Source: CAVWUA01 sp963758025
Lineage (GTDB): Bacteria; Planctomycetota; Planctomycetia; Isosphaerales; Isosphaeraceae
Assembly (NCBI GenBank): GCA_963758025.1
Contig: CAVWUA010000004.1
Span: forward strand, 310,001 to 374,000
Reading direction: 5' to 3'
Length of the DNA stretch: 64,000 nucleotides
Shown here: in pieces, positions 17,960 to 27,069 of the stretch
How positions within the stretch are numbered: position 1 is the stretch's first letter
How the letters are laid out: each line of letters begins with the position of its first letter
Notes under the pieces: model-generated
Seen by the model: the letters and a program-made list of their open reading frames with translations, nothing else
Told to the model about the DNA's origin: nothing
Databases searched by the model: none
Program-made: the position numbers and the translations under genes

Positions 17960-20670
17960 GGCCTGGGGCTCCTGAGTTCGGGGTCGCCGAGCAGATAGGC
18001 CAGGAGGTCGAGGATCTGATCCTCTCGGAGCACGTTGACGATCCCCGCCGGCATGTTCGACTCGGGCGAACGTCCGCGCTCGACGATGTCGGCCTTGGGA
18101 ATGGTGACGACCTCGGCCGGCGGCGGTGGGCGGAGCACGACCACGCGGTCGTCCTCCCGCTCGATCCGGCCGGAGTAGAGGGCGCCGTCCTCCGTCGCGA
18201 TGAGGGTGCTGGCGTACTCGTCGGCAACGACTTTCGACGGCTCCACGATCGACTCCAGCACTTCCCTCGGGTTCAGGCGGCGGGCGATGCCGTCCAGGTC
18301 GGGGCCGACCGTGCCGCCTTCCCCCTCGAAGCGGTGGCACTGGATGCAACCGACGTCGCGAAAGATCTCACGGCCCCGGTCCGTCGAGCGGCCCGGCCCG
18401 GAACGGTCGAGCCGGGGGAGCAGGTCGTCCATCCGCCACGCCCGGACGAAGGCCCGCTCGGGCTCCAGGCCGGCGATCCATGCGCGGAACATCGCCACAG
18501 CCTGATCGTCAACGCGGTTCGAGACGAGCGGCGGCATCTGGCCTCGGCCGCGCCGCGAGAGACGATGGACGAGGACGGAACGGTCCGGGTCTCCGGGGGC
18601 GACGAGCATCGCGTCGGCGATGCCGAAGGTGTCGTGCTGCGGCCGCGCCTCGATGAGCCGCATCTTGTCCCGAGGGGTGGACAGCCCCAGCTCCATCCGT
18701 GAGTTGCCCCCGCCCGCCTCGACGTGGCAGATGGAGCAATTGACGTGCAGATAGGTGCGGGCGCGGGTTTCGAGGTCCCTCGACGCATCCCGGGGGTCCA
18801 CGAGCGCGTCCAGCTCGCCCGGCGGTTTCGGGAGGGTGTCGGCGAAGAGGTCGATGCGATCGAAGGCGTGGAGCTGGTTGACGCGCTCCTCGCCGTAGTC
18901 GTGCTCGCGGTTGAGCTGCGCGCCGGTGACGCCAAGCACGAAGCCCGCCGCGCGGCTGTGGCACGACATGCACTCGGTGCGGCTGGGGAATCGCCACACC
19001 TGGCTCGGTCCGGCCGGACCTTCGGGCCTGAGCACGGCCTCCTCGCCGCCCTTATGGACGAGCGTCGCGTCGGACTGGTCGTCGAGCCAGCGGTAGGAGT
19101 AGCCGGCCCATTCCCCTTGCTGGAGGAGCAGCACGCGCGTTTCGACGCGGACGCGGGAGGCCGGATGGCCGGGCTCGCGCTCGAACGAGAGGGTCTGGAC
19201 CAGGGCGGTGCCGTCGGGGAAGCTCCAGCCTCGCCCGGCGTCAAAGCCGACCTTCTCCTCGCCGGGGATGGCCAGGAATCGCTCGGCCTCGGCGCCATCG
19301 TTCCAGGCCGGCGCATTGACCGAGTAGGGGATGAGCGCCGGGTCGGGCCGGTGCTCGCGGGTCGAGGCGAACAGGCCCGTCTCGCTCAGGAGGGTCGGGA
19401 AGGGTTCGGCCCGCTCCCGCTTCGGCGCGGGCACGAGCCGATAGAGCCCCCCGCCGTAGTCGGTGATGAGCAGCTCGCCCCGTTGATCGACCCGGAACGA
19501 GGCGATCTGGAGCGTCGTGTCGGCGATCTCGCGATGCCAGAGGATGCGCTGGCCGTCGTGCTTCACCGCCCAGATCCGTCCGCTGGAGTAGTCGCCATAG
19601 ATGTAGGCGCCGTCGAGTTCGGGGAACGTCTTCCCGCGGTACACGACGCCGCCGGTGAGCGAGCGGAACTCGGCGTGGGAATGCTCGATGGTCGGCGGCA
19701 CGATGGGGGTGGGGCCGCGACGGCGTTCGAGGTAGAACGGGTGGCTCCCCTCGTACACGCTCCAGCCGTAGTTCTCGCCGCGATGGATCAGGTGGACGGT
19801 CTCCCACTGGTCTTGTCCGTTGTTCCCGACCCAGATCTGCCCCGTCTCCAGGTCGGCCCCAATGCGCCAGGGGTTGCGGAGCCCGTAGGCCCAGATTTCG
19901 GGCCGGGCGCCGGGCAGGTCCACGAACGGGTTGTCGGGCGGGATGCCGTAGGGCCGGTCGCCGTCGCGCCGATCGACGTCGATCCGGAGCACGGCGCCGA
20001 GCAGGTCGTCCACGGTCTGGCCCGAGTTCCAGCCGTCGGAGTCGCTGGTGCCGTCGCCCGTGGTGATGTAGAGGAACCCGTCCCGGCCGAACACCATGTC
20101 TCCGCCGTCGTGCCCGCCCGACTTCCATTCGATGACGACCTCCGCGGACGCGGGGTCGAGGCGGTGGGGCGGCTCGCGGCCGACGGTGTAGCGGGTGATC
20201 TGGTTGAGGCGCTCCGGCTCGCTACGAGGCCCATTGCTGAAGACGTACACGACACCGTTGTCGGTGTAATCCGGATGGAAGCAGACGGAGTAGATGAGCT
20301 GCTCGGGCCGGTCGAGAATCACCTCCGACTCACTTGAGCCGGGGTCGTCGGGGATGCGGACGATCTGCGAGCCATTGCCGGGCGCTTCCCCCGCCTGCAC
20401 CACCCAGAGCATCTCCGTGCCGGGCTCCTCGGCGATGTAGAGGGGGGATCTCCAGGTGTGCGCGGTGAACGTCTTCTCGACCGTGTACGGCAAAGGGGGC
20501 TCGGGCGATCCGACGAGCCGCGAGTTGACCCAGGGCACGCGCTCCGTGAGGCCGGTCGGTTTGTCGGCCGCGGTCGCGATCACGACGAGGCCGGGGAGGA
20601 GTCCCAGGATAAGGACCGAGGCCGCGCGGGCGGACCTCCGAGATTCGCGGGGCGTTTCACTCCGGGACAA
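17956..20670 (-). CDS. Secreted PQQ-type sugar dehydrogenase fused to c-type haem domains
   Basis: This 904-residue protein has an N-terminal signal-like segment (S-V-L-I-L-G-L-L-P-G-L-V-V-I-A). Residues about 60-410 form a glucose/sorbosone dehydrogenase propeller: I-E-W-K-S-G-G-H-D-G-G-D-M-V-F-G, W-A-Y-G-L-R-N-P-W-R, E-N-Y-G-W and Y-G-D-Y-S-S-G-R-I-W. Three haem motifs follow: C-M-S-C-H (about 565), C-S-I-C-H (about 643) and C-I-Q-C-H (about 773). The last lies in the planctomycete/verrucomicrobial haem-binding domain with E-S-I-V-E-P-S-K-V-V. The likely role is periplasmic oxidation of sugars or other alcohols, with electrons passed on through its own haems. It sits 59 bases after the upstream glycosidase-like gene and overlaps the downstream gene, so it is in an operon. 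Confidence 0.88.
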   Translation of the reverse strand: MSRSETPRESRRSARAASVLILGLLPGLVVIATAADKPTGLTERVPWVNSRLVGSPEPPLPYTVEKTFTAHTWRSPLYIAEEPGTEMLWVVQAGEAPGNGSQIVRIPDDPGSSESEVILDRPEQLIYSVCFHPDYTDNGVVYVFSNGPRSEPERLNQITRYTVGREPPHRLDPASAEVVIEWKSGGHDGGDMVFGRDGFLYITTGDGTSDSDGWNSGQTVDDLLGAVLRIDVDRRDGDRPYGIPPDNPFVDLPGARPEIWAYGLRNPWRIGADLETGQIWVGNNGQDQWETVHLIHRGENYGWSVYEGSHPFYLERRRGPTPIVPPTIEHSHAEFRSLTGGVVYRGKTFPELDGAYIYGDYSSGRIWAVKHDGQRILWHREIADTTLQIASFRVDQRGELLITDYGGGLYRLVPAPKRERAEPFPTLLSETGLFASTREHRPDPALIPYSVNAPAWNDGAEAERFLAIPGEEKVGFDAGRGWSFPDGTALVQTLSFEREPGHPASRVRVETRVLLLQQGEWAGYSYRWLDDQSDATLVHKGGEEAVLRPEGPAGPSQVWRFPSRTECMSCHSRAAGFVLGVTGAQLNREHDYGEERVNQLHAFDRIDLFADTLPKPPGELDALVDPRDASRDLETRARTYLHVNCSICHVEAGGGNSRMELGLSTPRDKMRLIEARPQHDTFGIADAMLVAPGDPDRSVLVHRLSRRGRGQMPPLVSNRVDDQAVAMFRAWIAGLEPERAFVRAWRMDDLLPRLDRSGPGRSTDRGREIFRDVGCIQCHRFEGEGGTVGPDLDGIARRLNPREVLESIVEPSKVVADEYASTLIATEDGALYSGRIEREDDRVVVLRPPPPAEVVTIPKADIVERGRSPESNMPAGIVNVLREDQILDLLAYLLGDPELRSPRP

Positions 20671-20729
20671 GGGGAAGCTCCTGTGGTGCCTCTCGAAACG
20701 GGGAGTCAGTCATTCAATGGGCGCGGCCC

Positions 20730-22606
20730 TCAACGGGGCGGATCGTACTCGATCCGTGCCACGCCATAAACGAGGAAGGCGGGGACGGTGAACCGGACGC
20801 GGCCGTCGGCGACGGCCAAGGGGGTCGAGCGTGACCTCGTCGGCTTGCTCGGGGGTCAGGAACCGGATGCGCCGCGGGGTCGCCCCTTCGGGCAAGGCGA
20901 TGTCGGCGATGATGCCAGCGACGGGCTTCGGCTTCTCGTCCGCGATGCCGGCGCCGAGGCGGGGCTTGCCGTCAGGTCCGGGGGGAAGCTCCGTGCGGTC
21001 GTAGTTGACGAAGTGGATGTCGATCTCCCCCTCGGTCGCGGCGGGCCGGCTGGCGGAGACGCGGACGGTTCCCGGCGCCTCGAAGCGGCTGCGACCGGTC
21101 GGCAGTCCCGCGACGACGGCCTCGGGCCGGTCCTCAACGGTGACGACCCGCGCGTAGCGGGCCGCGCGCTCGGGCGGGAATAGATCGTCGGGCCAGACGT
21201 CGAACAGAACATGCGCGTCGAGGAGCGCCCGGCCCAGCGCGCGGAACGGCTCGACCGCCGCGGCGTCTCCCTCATGGACCTGGGAGCGGGGAAAGAGCAG
21301 GGCGACCTCGGCGTGGGGCCGGTTCGCGCGATAGAGGGCGTCATGGCGGCGGAGGAACTGGTAGTAGCGGACGATCTCCGCCCGGGCGGCGGGGTCGGTG
21401 AATCGCGTGTAGAAGCCCATCGGCGCGCCGCCGTTCGCCGCGAGTTCGGCGATGGCCGAGCGGATTCGCGTCCCCTCGTACTTCCCCAGGGTGAACGGCT
21501 TGTCGTCGAAGGCCCCACGGATATAGCGGGCTTGCAGCGTGGCGTCGCCGAGGACGCCGTTCCGCAGGTCGGTGAAATTCGCCGCCCCGCCCGTGCTGTA
21601 CCAGAGATAGCTCTCGTCCCGGCCCCAGAGTTCGGCGGGGAGCAGGCAGCGCTCGTCGCCGTCGATCTGCGCGAAGTTCCCCAGGTGGTTCCACTGGGCG
21701 ACGATCAGGTCCGGCTTGAGCGAGCGGCCGTACCGCACGAAGACCTCATCGAAGACCTGCTTGTTGGAGATCTGGGAGAACCGCAGCATCTCCAGCCTCA
21801 GCGGCGACGTCTCGGCCGCCGGGTGCCACGAGACAATCTCGCCGAATCGGTGGGAGTCGAGGTCGTCGATGCCGAACCGGTCGCGCAGCTCGTCGGGGCT
21901 GAACCGCTCGCGCGAGGTAGCGCCGGAACGCCGTCTGGCAGTGCTCGCAGAGGCAGTCATGGCGATAGAAGTAGTTGGCGATGAAGCCGTCCAGCCCCGC
22001 GGCGGATGCCGTGGCGGACCCAGGCCTTCAGCACCTGCTTGCCAGGCGGGGTTCCGCAGGCAGGCCCAGTGCTCGTTCATCCCGCCGATGGCATACGTCC
22101 TGGTCTTGATCGGCGTGCCGTCGGCGTTCTTCTCCAGCAGGCGGACGGGGTCTTCGACGGGCTTCGGCCCGAGCACCTCCTCGTCCCAGAGGTCTCGGTA
22201 GAACTTGAAGAAGCCCGTCGGGCCGTCGGGGCCGTCGGGGTCGCCCACCAGGAACTCGACGTTAAAGTGGCCGACGACCTTGACGTCCTCCTCGTGGAGC
22301 CGGTCGTTCAGGGCCTCGAACCAGTCGCCGAGCGTCGTCGAGGCCCCGGACCGGGAAATGGGCCGGGTAGCCGTCGAACTGCGGTGTATGGCCGAGGCTC
22401 CAGAAATGGGCCCCGTAGAAGCCGACCTGCGCCACCTCCGGCTGGGCCTCGCGGACGAACTCCAGGTACTCGGGATCGCCGTACCCGTCCCAGTGGGCCA
22501 CGAGCCGGGTGAACTCGAAGCGGGGAGGCTCGTCTTCTTGAGCGCGAACGTCCCGCCCGAAGAGAGGAATCAGGAGTGTTACGAGGGCCAATGCGCGCGC
22601 TATCAT
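20730..22606 (-). CDS. Secreted glycosidase-like TIM-barrel protein (several frame breaks)
   Basis: The start ATG 22606 follows an aggag box and opens a signal peptide (M-I-A-R-A-L-A-L-V-T-L-L-I-P-L-F). Frame breaks near 22330, 22030, 21990, 21910 and 20815 split the gene. Read through, the protein is about 620 residues, ending V-A-R-I-E-Y-D-P-P-R. It reads W-D-G-Y-G-D-P-E-Y-L-E-F, V-G-F-Y-G-A-H-F-W, then G-F-I-A-N-Y-F-Y-R-H-D-C-L-C-E-H-C, a Cys cluster common in beta-galactosidase-like barrels. A later part resembles a trimerisation/Rossmann-like domain (E-V-A-L-L-F-P-R-S). I assign it only to the broad GH42-like/GHL superfamily, with no substrate prediction. It is the first gene of the operon with the dehydrogenase at 17956-20670 and divergent from the gene at 22754. 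Confidence 0.65.
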
Positions 22607-22753
22607 CGGATCTCCTCTCGTTGGCGGACCAGCGGGAGAGTCCGTATGATAGAGCCTGGGGACGTGTTCAACAATGGTTTGCCGGGGAATCGTCGGCTCC
22701 GGTACGGATTGGCGAGTAGCCTGCATTGGAGTGTCCGCGGAGGAGCGCCGGCC

Positions 22754-24217
22754 ATGCGCATCGCGATCGGCGGGATCATGCACGAGTCGAATACCTTCGC
22801 GCCGATGCTCACCGATCGGCGACGGTTCGAGGAGGGCAGCCTGACGCGCGGCGAGGCCCTGCGGACCGTCTGGAGCGAGGCTCACCACGAGGTGGGGGGA
22901 TTCCTCGCCGGCGCCGAGCGGAACGGCTACGAACTCGCCCCGACGACGATGGCCTGGGCCACGCCGGCCGGTCCGGTCGATGACGCCGTGATCGACGAGG
23001 TTGTCGATGAGATCATCGACGGATGCCGCCGGGCCTCGGCCGACGGCCTGTTGCTGGCTCTCCACGGGGCGATGGTCTCGCGGCGCCATCCCGACGCCGA
23101 CGGCGAGGTGCTGCGACGTCTCCGCGTCGCGCTCGGCGAGGACCTGCCGATCGTGGCGACCCTCGACTATCACGCCAACGTCTCGACGGCCATGGCCGAG
23201 CACGCCGACGCCCTGATCGGCTATCAGACCTATCCCCATATCGACCAGCGGCAGCGCGGCCTCGACGCCGCCGAACTGGTGGTGCGAGCGGTGCGCGGCG
23301 AGGTCCGCCCGGTCGTGGAGCTGGCGAAGCCGCCGATGATCCTGAACCTGCTCGGTCAGGAGACGGATCGCGAGCCCTTGCGGTCGCTGATGGCCGAGGC
23401 CCGCGCGGCGGAGCGTCGGCCGGGCCTGCTCTCGGTCAGCCTGATGGCCGGCTTCCCCTATGCCGACGTGCCCGAGATGGGGCCGTCGGTGATCGTGGTG
23501 GCCGACGGCGACCGGGCCGCCGCGCGGGCCTTGGCCAGCGAGTTGGAGGGGCGGATGTGGGATGCCCGGCACGACCTGTTCGTTCCCTGTCCCGGCCCGG
23601 AGGAGGCGGTGCGTCTGGCTCTGGCGACCGACCGTCGGCCGGTGGTCCTCGTCGATCTGGGCGACAACGTCGGCGGCGGTTCCGCGGGCGACGGCACGGT
23701 CCTGCTGGCGGAGTTGCTCCGCCAGGGGGCAAGCGGGGCGGTCGTCGTGCTCCACGACCCGGACGCGGCCCGGGACGCCTTCCGGGTGGGCGTCGGCGGA
23801 CGATTCGAGAGGGCCGTTGGCGGGCGGGTCGATCGGCTCCACGGCGCCCCGGTCCCCTTGCGAGGCGTGGTCCGCTCGCTGCACGACGGGACGTGGGTCG
23901 AGGACCAGCCCCGCCACGGCGGCCGTCGGCGGAACGATCAGGGGCCGACGGCGGTCGTCGAGGTCGAAGGCCCGAACCTGCTGGTCCTCAACTCCCTGCG
24001 GACGCCGCCGTTCAGCCTCGGCCAGCTCACCAGTCTGGGGATCGACCCCGCCCGGCAGGCGATCCTGGTCGTCAAGGCGGCCATCGCCTACAAGGCGGCC
24101 TACGGGCCGATCGCCGGCCAGGTCATCGCGGTGGATACGCCCGGCCTGACGGCCATCGACCCCGCCCGTTTCCCCTTCCGCCAGATCCGGAGGCCCCTGT
24201 TCCCGCTCGACGGATGA
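22754..24217 (+). CDS. MlrC-family (M81) metallopeptidase-like protein
   Basis: This protein of about 487 residues starts at ATG 22754 behind gcggaggag. Family motifs are clear: I-G-G-I-M-H-E-S-N-T-F-A-P at the N-terminus, A-L-H-G-A-M-V, A-T-L-D-Y-H-A-N-V-S, Y-P-H-I-D and D-L-G-D-N-V-G-G-G-S-A-G-D-G. MlrC is named for microcystin-degradation clusters, but most relatives are of unknown substrate and act in small-molecule catabolism as zinc hydrolases (the H-E-S and D-Y-H-A-N metal-site residues are present). The gene is convergent with an RraA-like gene 5 bases downstream. No signal peptide. The frame is intact. Confidence 0.88.
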   Translation: MRIAIGGIMHESNTFAPMLTDRRRFEEGSLTRGEALRTVWSEAHHEVGGFLAGAERNGYELAPTTMAWATPAGPVDDAVIDEVVDEIIDGCRRASADGLLLALHGAMVSRRHPDADGEVLRRLRVALGEDLPIVATLDYHANVSTAMAEHADALIGYQTYPHIDQRQRGLDAAELVVRAVRGEVRPVVELAKPPMILNLLGQETDREPLRSLMAEARAAERRPGLLSVSLMAGFPYADVPEMGPSVIVVADGDRAAARALASELEGRMWDARHDLFVPCPGPEEAVRLALATDRRPVVLVDLGDNVGGGSAGDGTVLLAELLRQGASGAVVVLHDPDAARDAFRVGVGGRFERAVGGRVDRLHGAPVPLRGVVRSLHDGTWVEDQPRHGGRRRNDQGPTAVVEVEGPNLLVLNSLRTPPFSLGQLTSLGIDPARQAILVVKAAIAYKAAYGPIAGQVIAVDTPGLTAIDPARFPFRQIRRPLFPLDG

Positions 24218-24222
24218 TCGGA

Positions 24223-24886
24223 TCAGAGGACGCCGTACCGCCGGAACGCCTCGGTGACGGTCATCCCCTCGGCCAGCGCCCGGCGGACGAGGTTCTCCCC
24301 CCGGACCTTCTCCTCGGCCAGCGTCAGCGCCCGTTCGGCGATGGCCTGCGGGATGGCCACGATGCCGTCGTCGTCGGCCAGGATCAGGTCGCCCGGGTGG
24401 ACCAGGACGCCGCCGCAGTGGATCGGCACGTCGTGCGCGGCGACGTCGATCCGCCCGAGGCTGTCGGCCGGGTGGACGCCCCGGCAGAAGACCGGGAAGC
24501 CCATGGCGATGATCGCCCTCGTGTCCCTCGTGTAGCCGTCGATCACCACGCCTCGGCAGTCGCGGTAACGGGCGGCGGTCGAGAGTAGCTCGCCCCAGAA
24601 GCTCACGTCGCACTCCGAGACGACCATCACGTCGCCGGGCCGCAGGTCATCGACCGCCGCCATCTCCCCCTTGTACGGCTCGGCCGGTGCAGCGTTCCGG
24701 CGCCGGGATCGTCCGGACCGTCCTCGCCAGACCCGCGATTCGGGCTTCGGGAAACAGCGGCCGGATGTCGGCCCGCATGGCCTGCTCGCGGTAGCCCAGC
24801 CGATCGAGCACGTCGGCCACGACCGGCGTGTAAAGACCGGCCAGCCGATCGATCCACCCTCGGGATCGGACCTCCTCGGTTGACAT
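24223..24886 (-). CDS. RraA-like / HMG-aldolase-type family protein (frame break near 24690)
   Basis: The start M-S-T-E-E-V-R-S-R-G-W at 24886 opens L-Y-T-P-V-V-A-D-V-L-D-R-L-G-Y-R. A one-base break near 24690 leads into G-D-V-M-V-V-S-E-C-D-V-S-F-W-G-E-L. The diagnostic motif G-V-V-I-D-G-Y-T-R-D is present, then H-P-G-D-L-I-L-A-D-D-D-G-I-V. This family includes HMG/CHA aldolases and the RNase E regulator RraA. The D-G-x-x-R-D and D-D-D-G residues bind a divalent metal in the aldolases. Beside MlrC on the other strand, a catabolic lyase is more likely than an RNase regulator (inference). Corrected length is about 220 residues, normal for the family. Confidence 0.85.
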
Positions 24887-25038
24887 GGCGATGCCCTCCT
24901 CCTCACAAGGCTCTCATGCACCAACCCGCTGCGGGATCGGGCGCGGCGTGCTCAGGCCGGCGATCCCTCAGGGCCGGTCCGGGAAGACAGTTCCTTGAGA
25001 GAGGCGGCGCATCCTGGCACTCCGAGGATGCCGGCGCG

Positions 25039-25458
25039 TCATGGCCGCCAATCGCCGTCGGCCGTGCCGTCTGGACTCGCCAGCACGACCTTGTAACCAT
25101 CCGGATCGCGCAACCAGATCTCCCAATGATTCGGGCCGCCATCGCCTTCGGGCGGGTTCCGATGGCGAGGCAGGAGGACTTCGGCTCCCATCGCCTCGGC
25201 CCGGGCGATGGCCGCATCGATGTCCTCGACTTCGAACCACAGCAGCAGCCCATTCCCGGGTGGCCTGTCATCCGGGTCGCCGATACGCCCGTGGTGATGC
25301 TCCACGTCCCAGCCATGCAACTGAAGCACCAGCTTCCCGGACGCCACGAGACGCTCGTAGATCGGCCCGCCGTGGTCGCTGTCGCAATTGAGCAATCGCT
25401 GATACCAGCGACTGCTCGCCTCGACATCGCTCACGCAGATGAGGGGCTGAGGACGCAT
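25039..25458 (-). CDS. VOC-superfamily (glyoxalase/bleomycin-resistance-like) protein
   Basis: This 139-residue single VOC module has I-C-V-S-D-V-E-A-S-S-R-W-Y-Q-R-L-L near the N-terminus, L-Q-L-H-G-W in the middle, F-E-V-E-D-I-D-A-A-I-A-R-A and a C-terminal W-E-I-W-L-R-D-P-D-G-Y. Members bind a metal ion through His/Glu residues and act as lyases, dioxygenases or antibiotic-binding proteins. The sequence does not say which. It lies 153 bases upstream of the RraA-like gene on the same strand, too far to be certain of an operon. The frame is intact. Confidence 0.85.
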   Translation of the reverse strand: MRPQPLICVSDVEASSRWYQRLLNCDSDHGGPIYERLVASGKLVLQLHGWDVEHHHGRIGDPDDRPPGNGLLLWFEVEDIDAAIARAEAMGAEVLLPRHRNPPEGDGGPNHWEIWLRDPDGYKVVLASPDGTADGDWRP

Positions 25459-25572
25459 CCGGATCGGCCTCCCGACGCCTATAGAATCCTTGTAAGCCGC
25501 GTGGCCGCCTCAAGAGCAGGCCTCCTTGAGGCTTGAAAACTCCTGGACCTCACCCCCACGGAGCCACGCACC

Positions 25573-25760
25573 ATGTCGCTCATTCTCGGGCTTGACCTCG
25601 GCAAGTTCAAGAGCGTTGATAACCCGGCACGAGCCGGCGGTCAAGGCGCGGGCGACGCGGAAGGCGAAGGCAGCCGGCAAGGGCAAGGCGCGGGCGATCC
25701 TGGCGGCGAAGCTCGGCCGCGCGGTGGCCGGGACAACTTGTTGTCCCGGTCGCGAAGCGA
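25573..25760 (+). pseudogene. IS110-family transposase remnant with internal deletion
   Basis: The first 15 codons (M-S-L-I-L-G-L-D-L-G-K-F-K-S-V) are the typical N-terminus of an IS110-family DEDD transposase. They run directly, in another frame, into K-A-R-A-T-R-K-A-K-A-A-G-K-G-K-A-R-A and I-L-A-A-K-L-G-R-A-V, the usual C-terminus. The roughly 300 residues between are missing. The copy ends in a palindrome (25728-25749). It cannot be active. Confidence 0.7.
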
Positions 25761-25907
25761 CAAGAAGTCATAGGTTGCGATCGGCTGTCTCGGATGGGTC
25801 AGGCGATTCCTGACACCTCTTGCGGCTCCGCCGCCAGGACAACAAACGTTGTCCCGGCCACCCGCGGACCCTACGGGGCTTAACAAGTTGTCCCGGCCAG
25901 CCTCGCG
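25723..25907. repeat. Cluster of gttgtcccggcca repeats and palindromes
   Basis: Four copies of a short element lie here: inverted at 25723-25737 and direct at 25740-25749, 25848-25866 and 25887-25907. The best copies read gttgtcccggccacccgcg. Two form hairpins: ccgggacaac/gttgtcccgg with a tt loop (25728-25749), and ggacaac/gttgtcc with an aaac loop (25837-25854). A related longer palindrome lies at 27840-27880. They look like REP-type elements left near the dead IS110 copy. Confidence 0.7.
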
Positions 25908-26044
25908 CGATTGTGCTGATCGAGCAGATCAGCGTGGCGCAGAAAATGATCGTGTTCCTCATCGTAGCTTCTCCTTGGTGCTTATCACGGATGGTACGGT
26001 CAAGACAGATCGAAACGGTGGGTTGACCACCGAAGAGGCTGATC

Positions 26045-26977
26045 TCAAGGGAAGCCTGGCTGATCGACGACCTCTCCGCCCATCCTGGTTCCGAGAGCGG
26101 ACCAGACGCGGTGCGTCGATCGAATCCTTCACAAAGTGGACGCTGCCGTCCATCGTCAGAGCGTTAGCTCCCCGAACATGGCGGCTGCCGGCGGTGGTTG
26201 CTCGGAAGTCGCTCGCCGCGCAAGATGGACGATTCGGCGTCAATGCGTGGTTGTACTGGGAATAGCGATAAGCCTCCGCTGATCCAGAGGATGCCCTTTT
26301 CGGGCTGGACGATCGTCGCCTGGCCGGGGGCAATGCTCGCGCAGAGCTGCGGAATTCCATCAAGCTGTTCGGTGTCGTGGCCGGGGGCAACCCGAAGATC
26401 GACCCGAGCCGGTCGGCGCGCTGCGGGGTGCCCACCCCGGCGATCCACTCGGACACCCCCACGGTCTGCGACAGGCCGTCGGGTATCTCGGCGGAGGACA
26501 AGGATTTGCCGATGAACACCCCCTCACCCCGCAAGGAATTCTCGCCCGCGTTCCCCGCATAGTTCGTCCGATCGCGCTCGTCCCGGGGGCCGACCGGCTC
26601 GGCGGGGCAGATGAAGGACGACGGGACGTTCATCGACGCCGTGGTGTTGGCATTGGTCAGAACCGAGAACTCGTCCATGTCGGACATGTTGATCGCGTTG
26701 AAGAGCGGCTGTTGCCCAAGGTAGGGGAGGATCTGGACGAGGAGCGACGCATCGGCGACCGGCGTCCTCTGCCGGAGGGAAATTTCCCATGAGCCTGGGC
26801 GTGGCCGTGGATGGCCAGGCCGATTTGCTTGAGATTGTTCGTGCATTGAATCCGCCTTGCCGATTCCCGGGCCCCTGGACGGCCGGCAGGATCAGTGCCG
26901 ATCAGGATCGCGATGACGGAGACGACGACAAGCAACTCGATGAGCGTGAACCCCTGTCTCTTCGTGTTTGTCGTCAC
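26045..26977 (-). CDS. DUF1559 pseudopilin-like protein (several frame breaks)
   Basis: The N-terminus R-Q-G-F-T-L-I-E-L-L-V-V-V-S-V-I-A-I-L is a type IV pilin/pseudopilin prepilin-peptidase site and hydrophobic helix. It is followed by A-R-E-S-A-R-R-I-Q-C-T-N-N-L-K-Q-I-G-L-A, the DUF1559 signature. Other frames carry L-P-Y-L-G-Q-Q-P-L-F-N-A-I-N, N-Y-A-G-N-A-G-E-N and the C-terminal A-L-T-M-D-G-S-V-H-F-V-K-D-S. A final shift near 26110 gives W-S-A-L-G-T-R-M-G-G-E-V-V and a stop at 26045. Planctomycetes carry large DUF1559 families whose role is unknown; they are probably membrane-anchored envelope proteins. There are at least three small indels. Corrected length is about 310 residues, normal for the family. 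Confidence 0.8.
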
Positions 26978-27069
26978 GGTCGGCCTCCAAGCCTAGGTCG
27001 TTCGAGACGTCGAGCTGTTCGATTTCTAAGGCTTAACTTGCCACCCCCGCGATATTTTCTGAGCAGAGG

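Noticed and set aside
18724..20337. A 537-codon plus-strand open frame opposite the sugar dehydrogenase
   Set aside because: Shadow frame of the dehydrogenase gene.
22262..24613. A long open frame (783 codons) on the minus strand opposite MlrC
   Set aside because: It mirrors MlrC codon structure. The sequence is Arg/Pro-rich with no motif. Only its last part (from 22606) belongs to a real gene.
25723..25907. The gttgtcccggcca cluster as a CRISPR
   Set aside because: Spacing is irregular, repeats are palindromic and some are inverted, with no spacers or cas genes.
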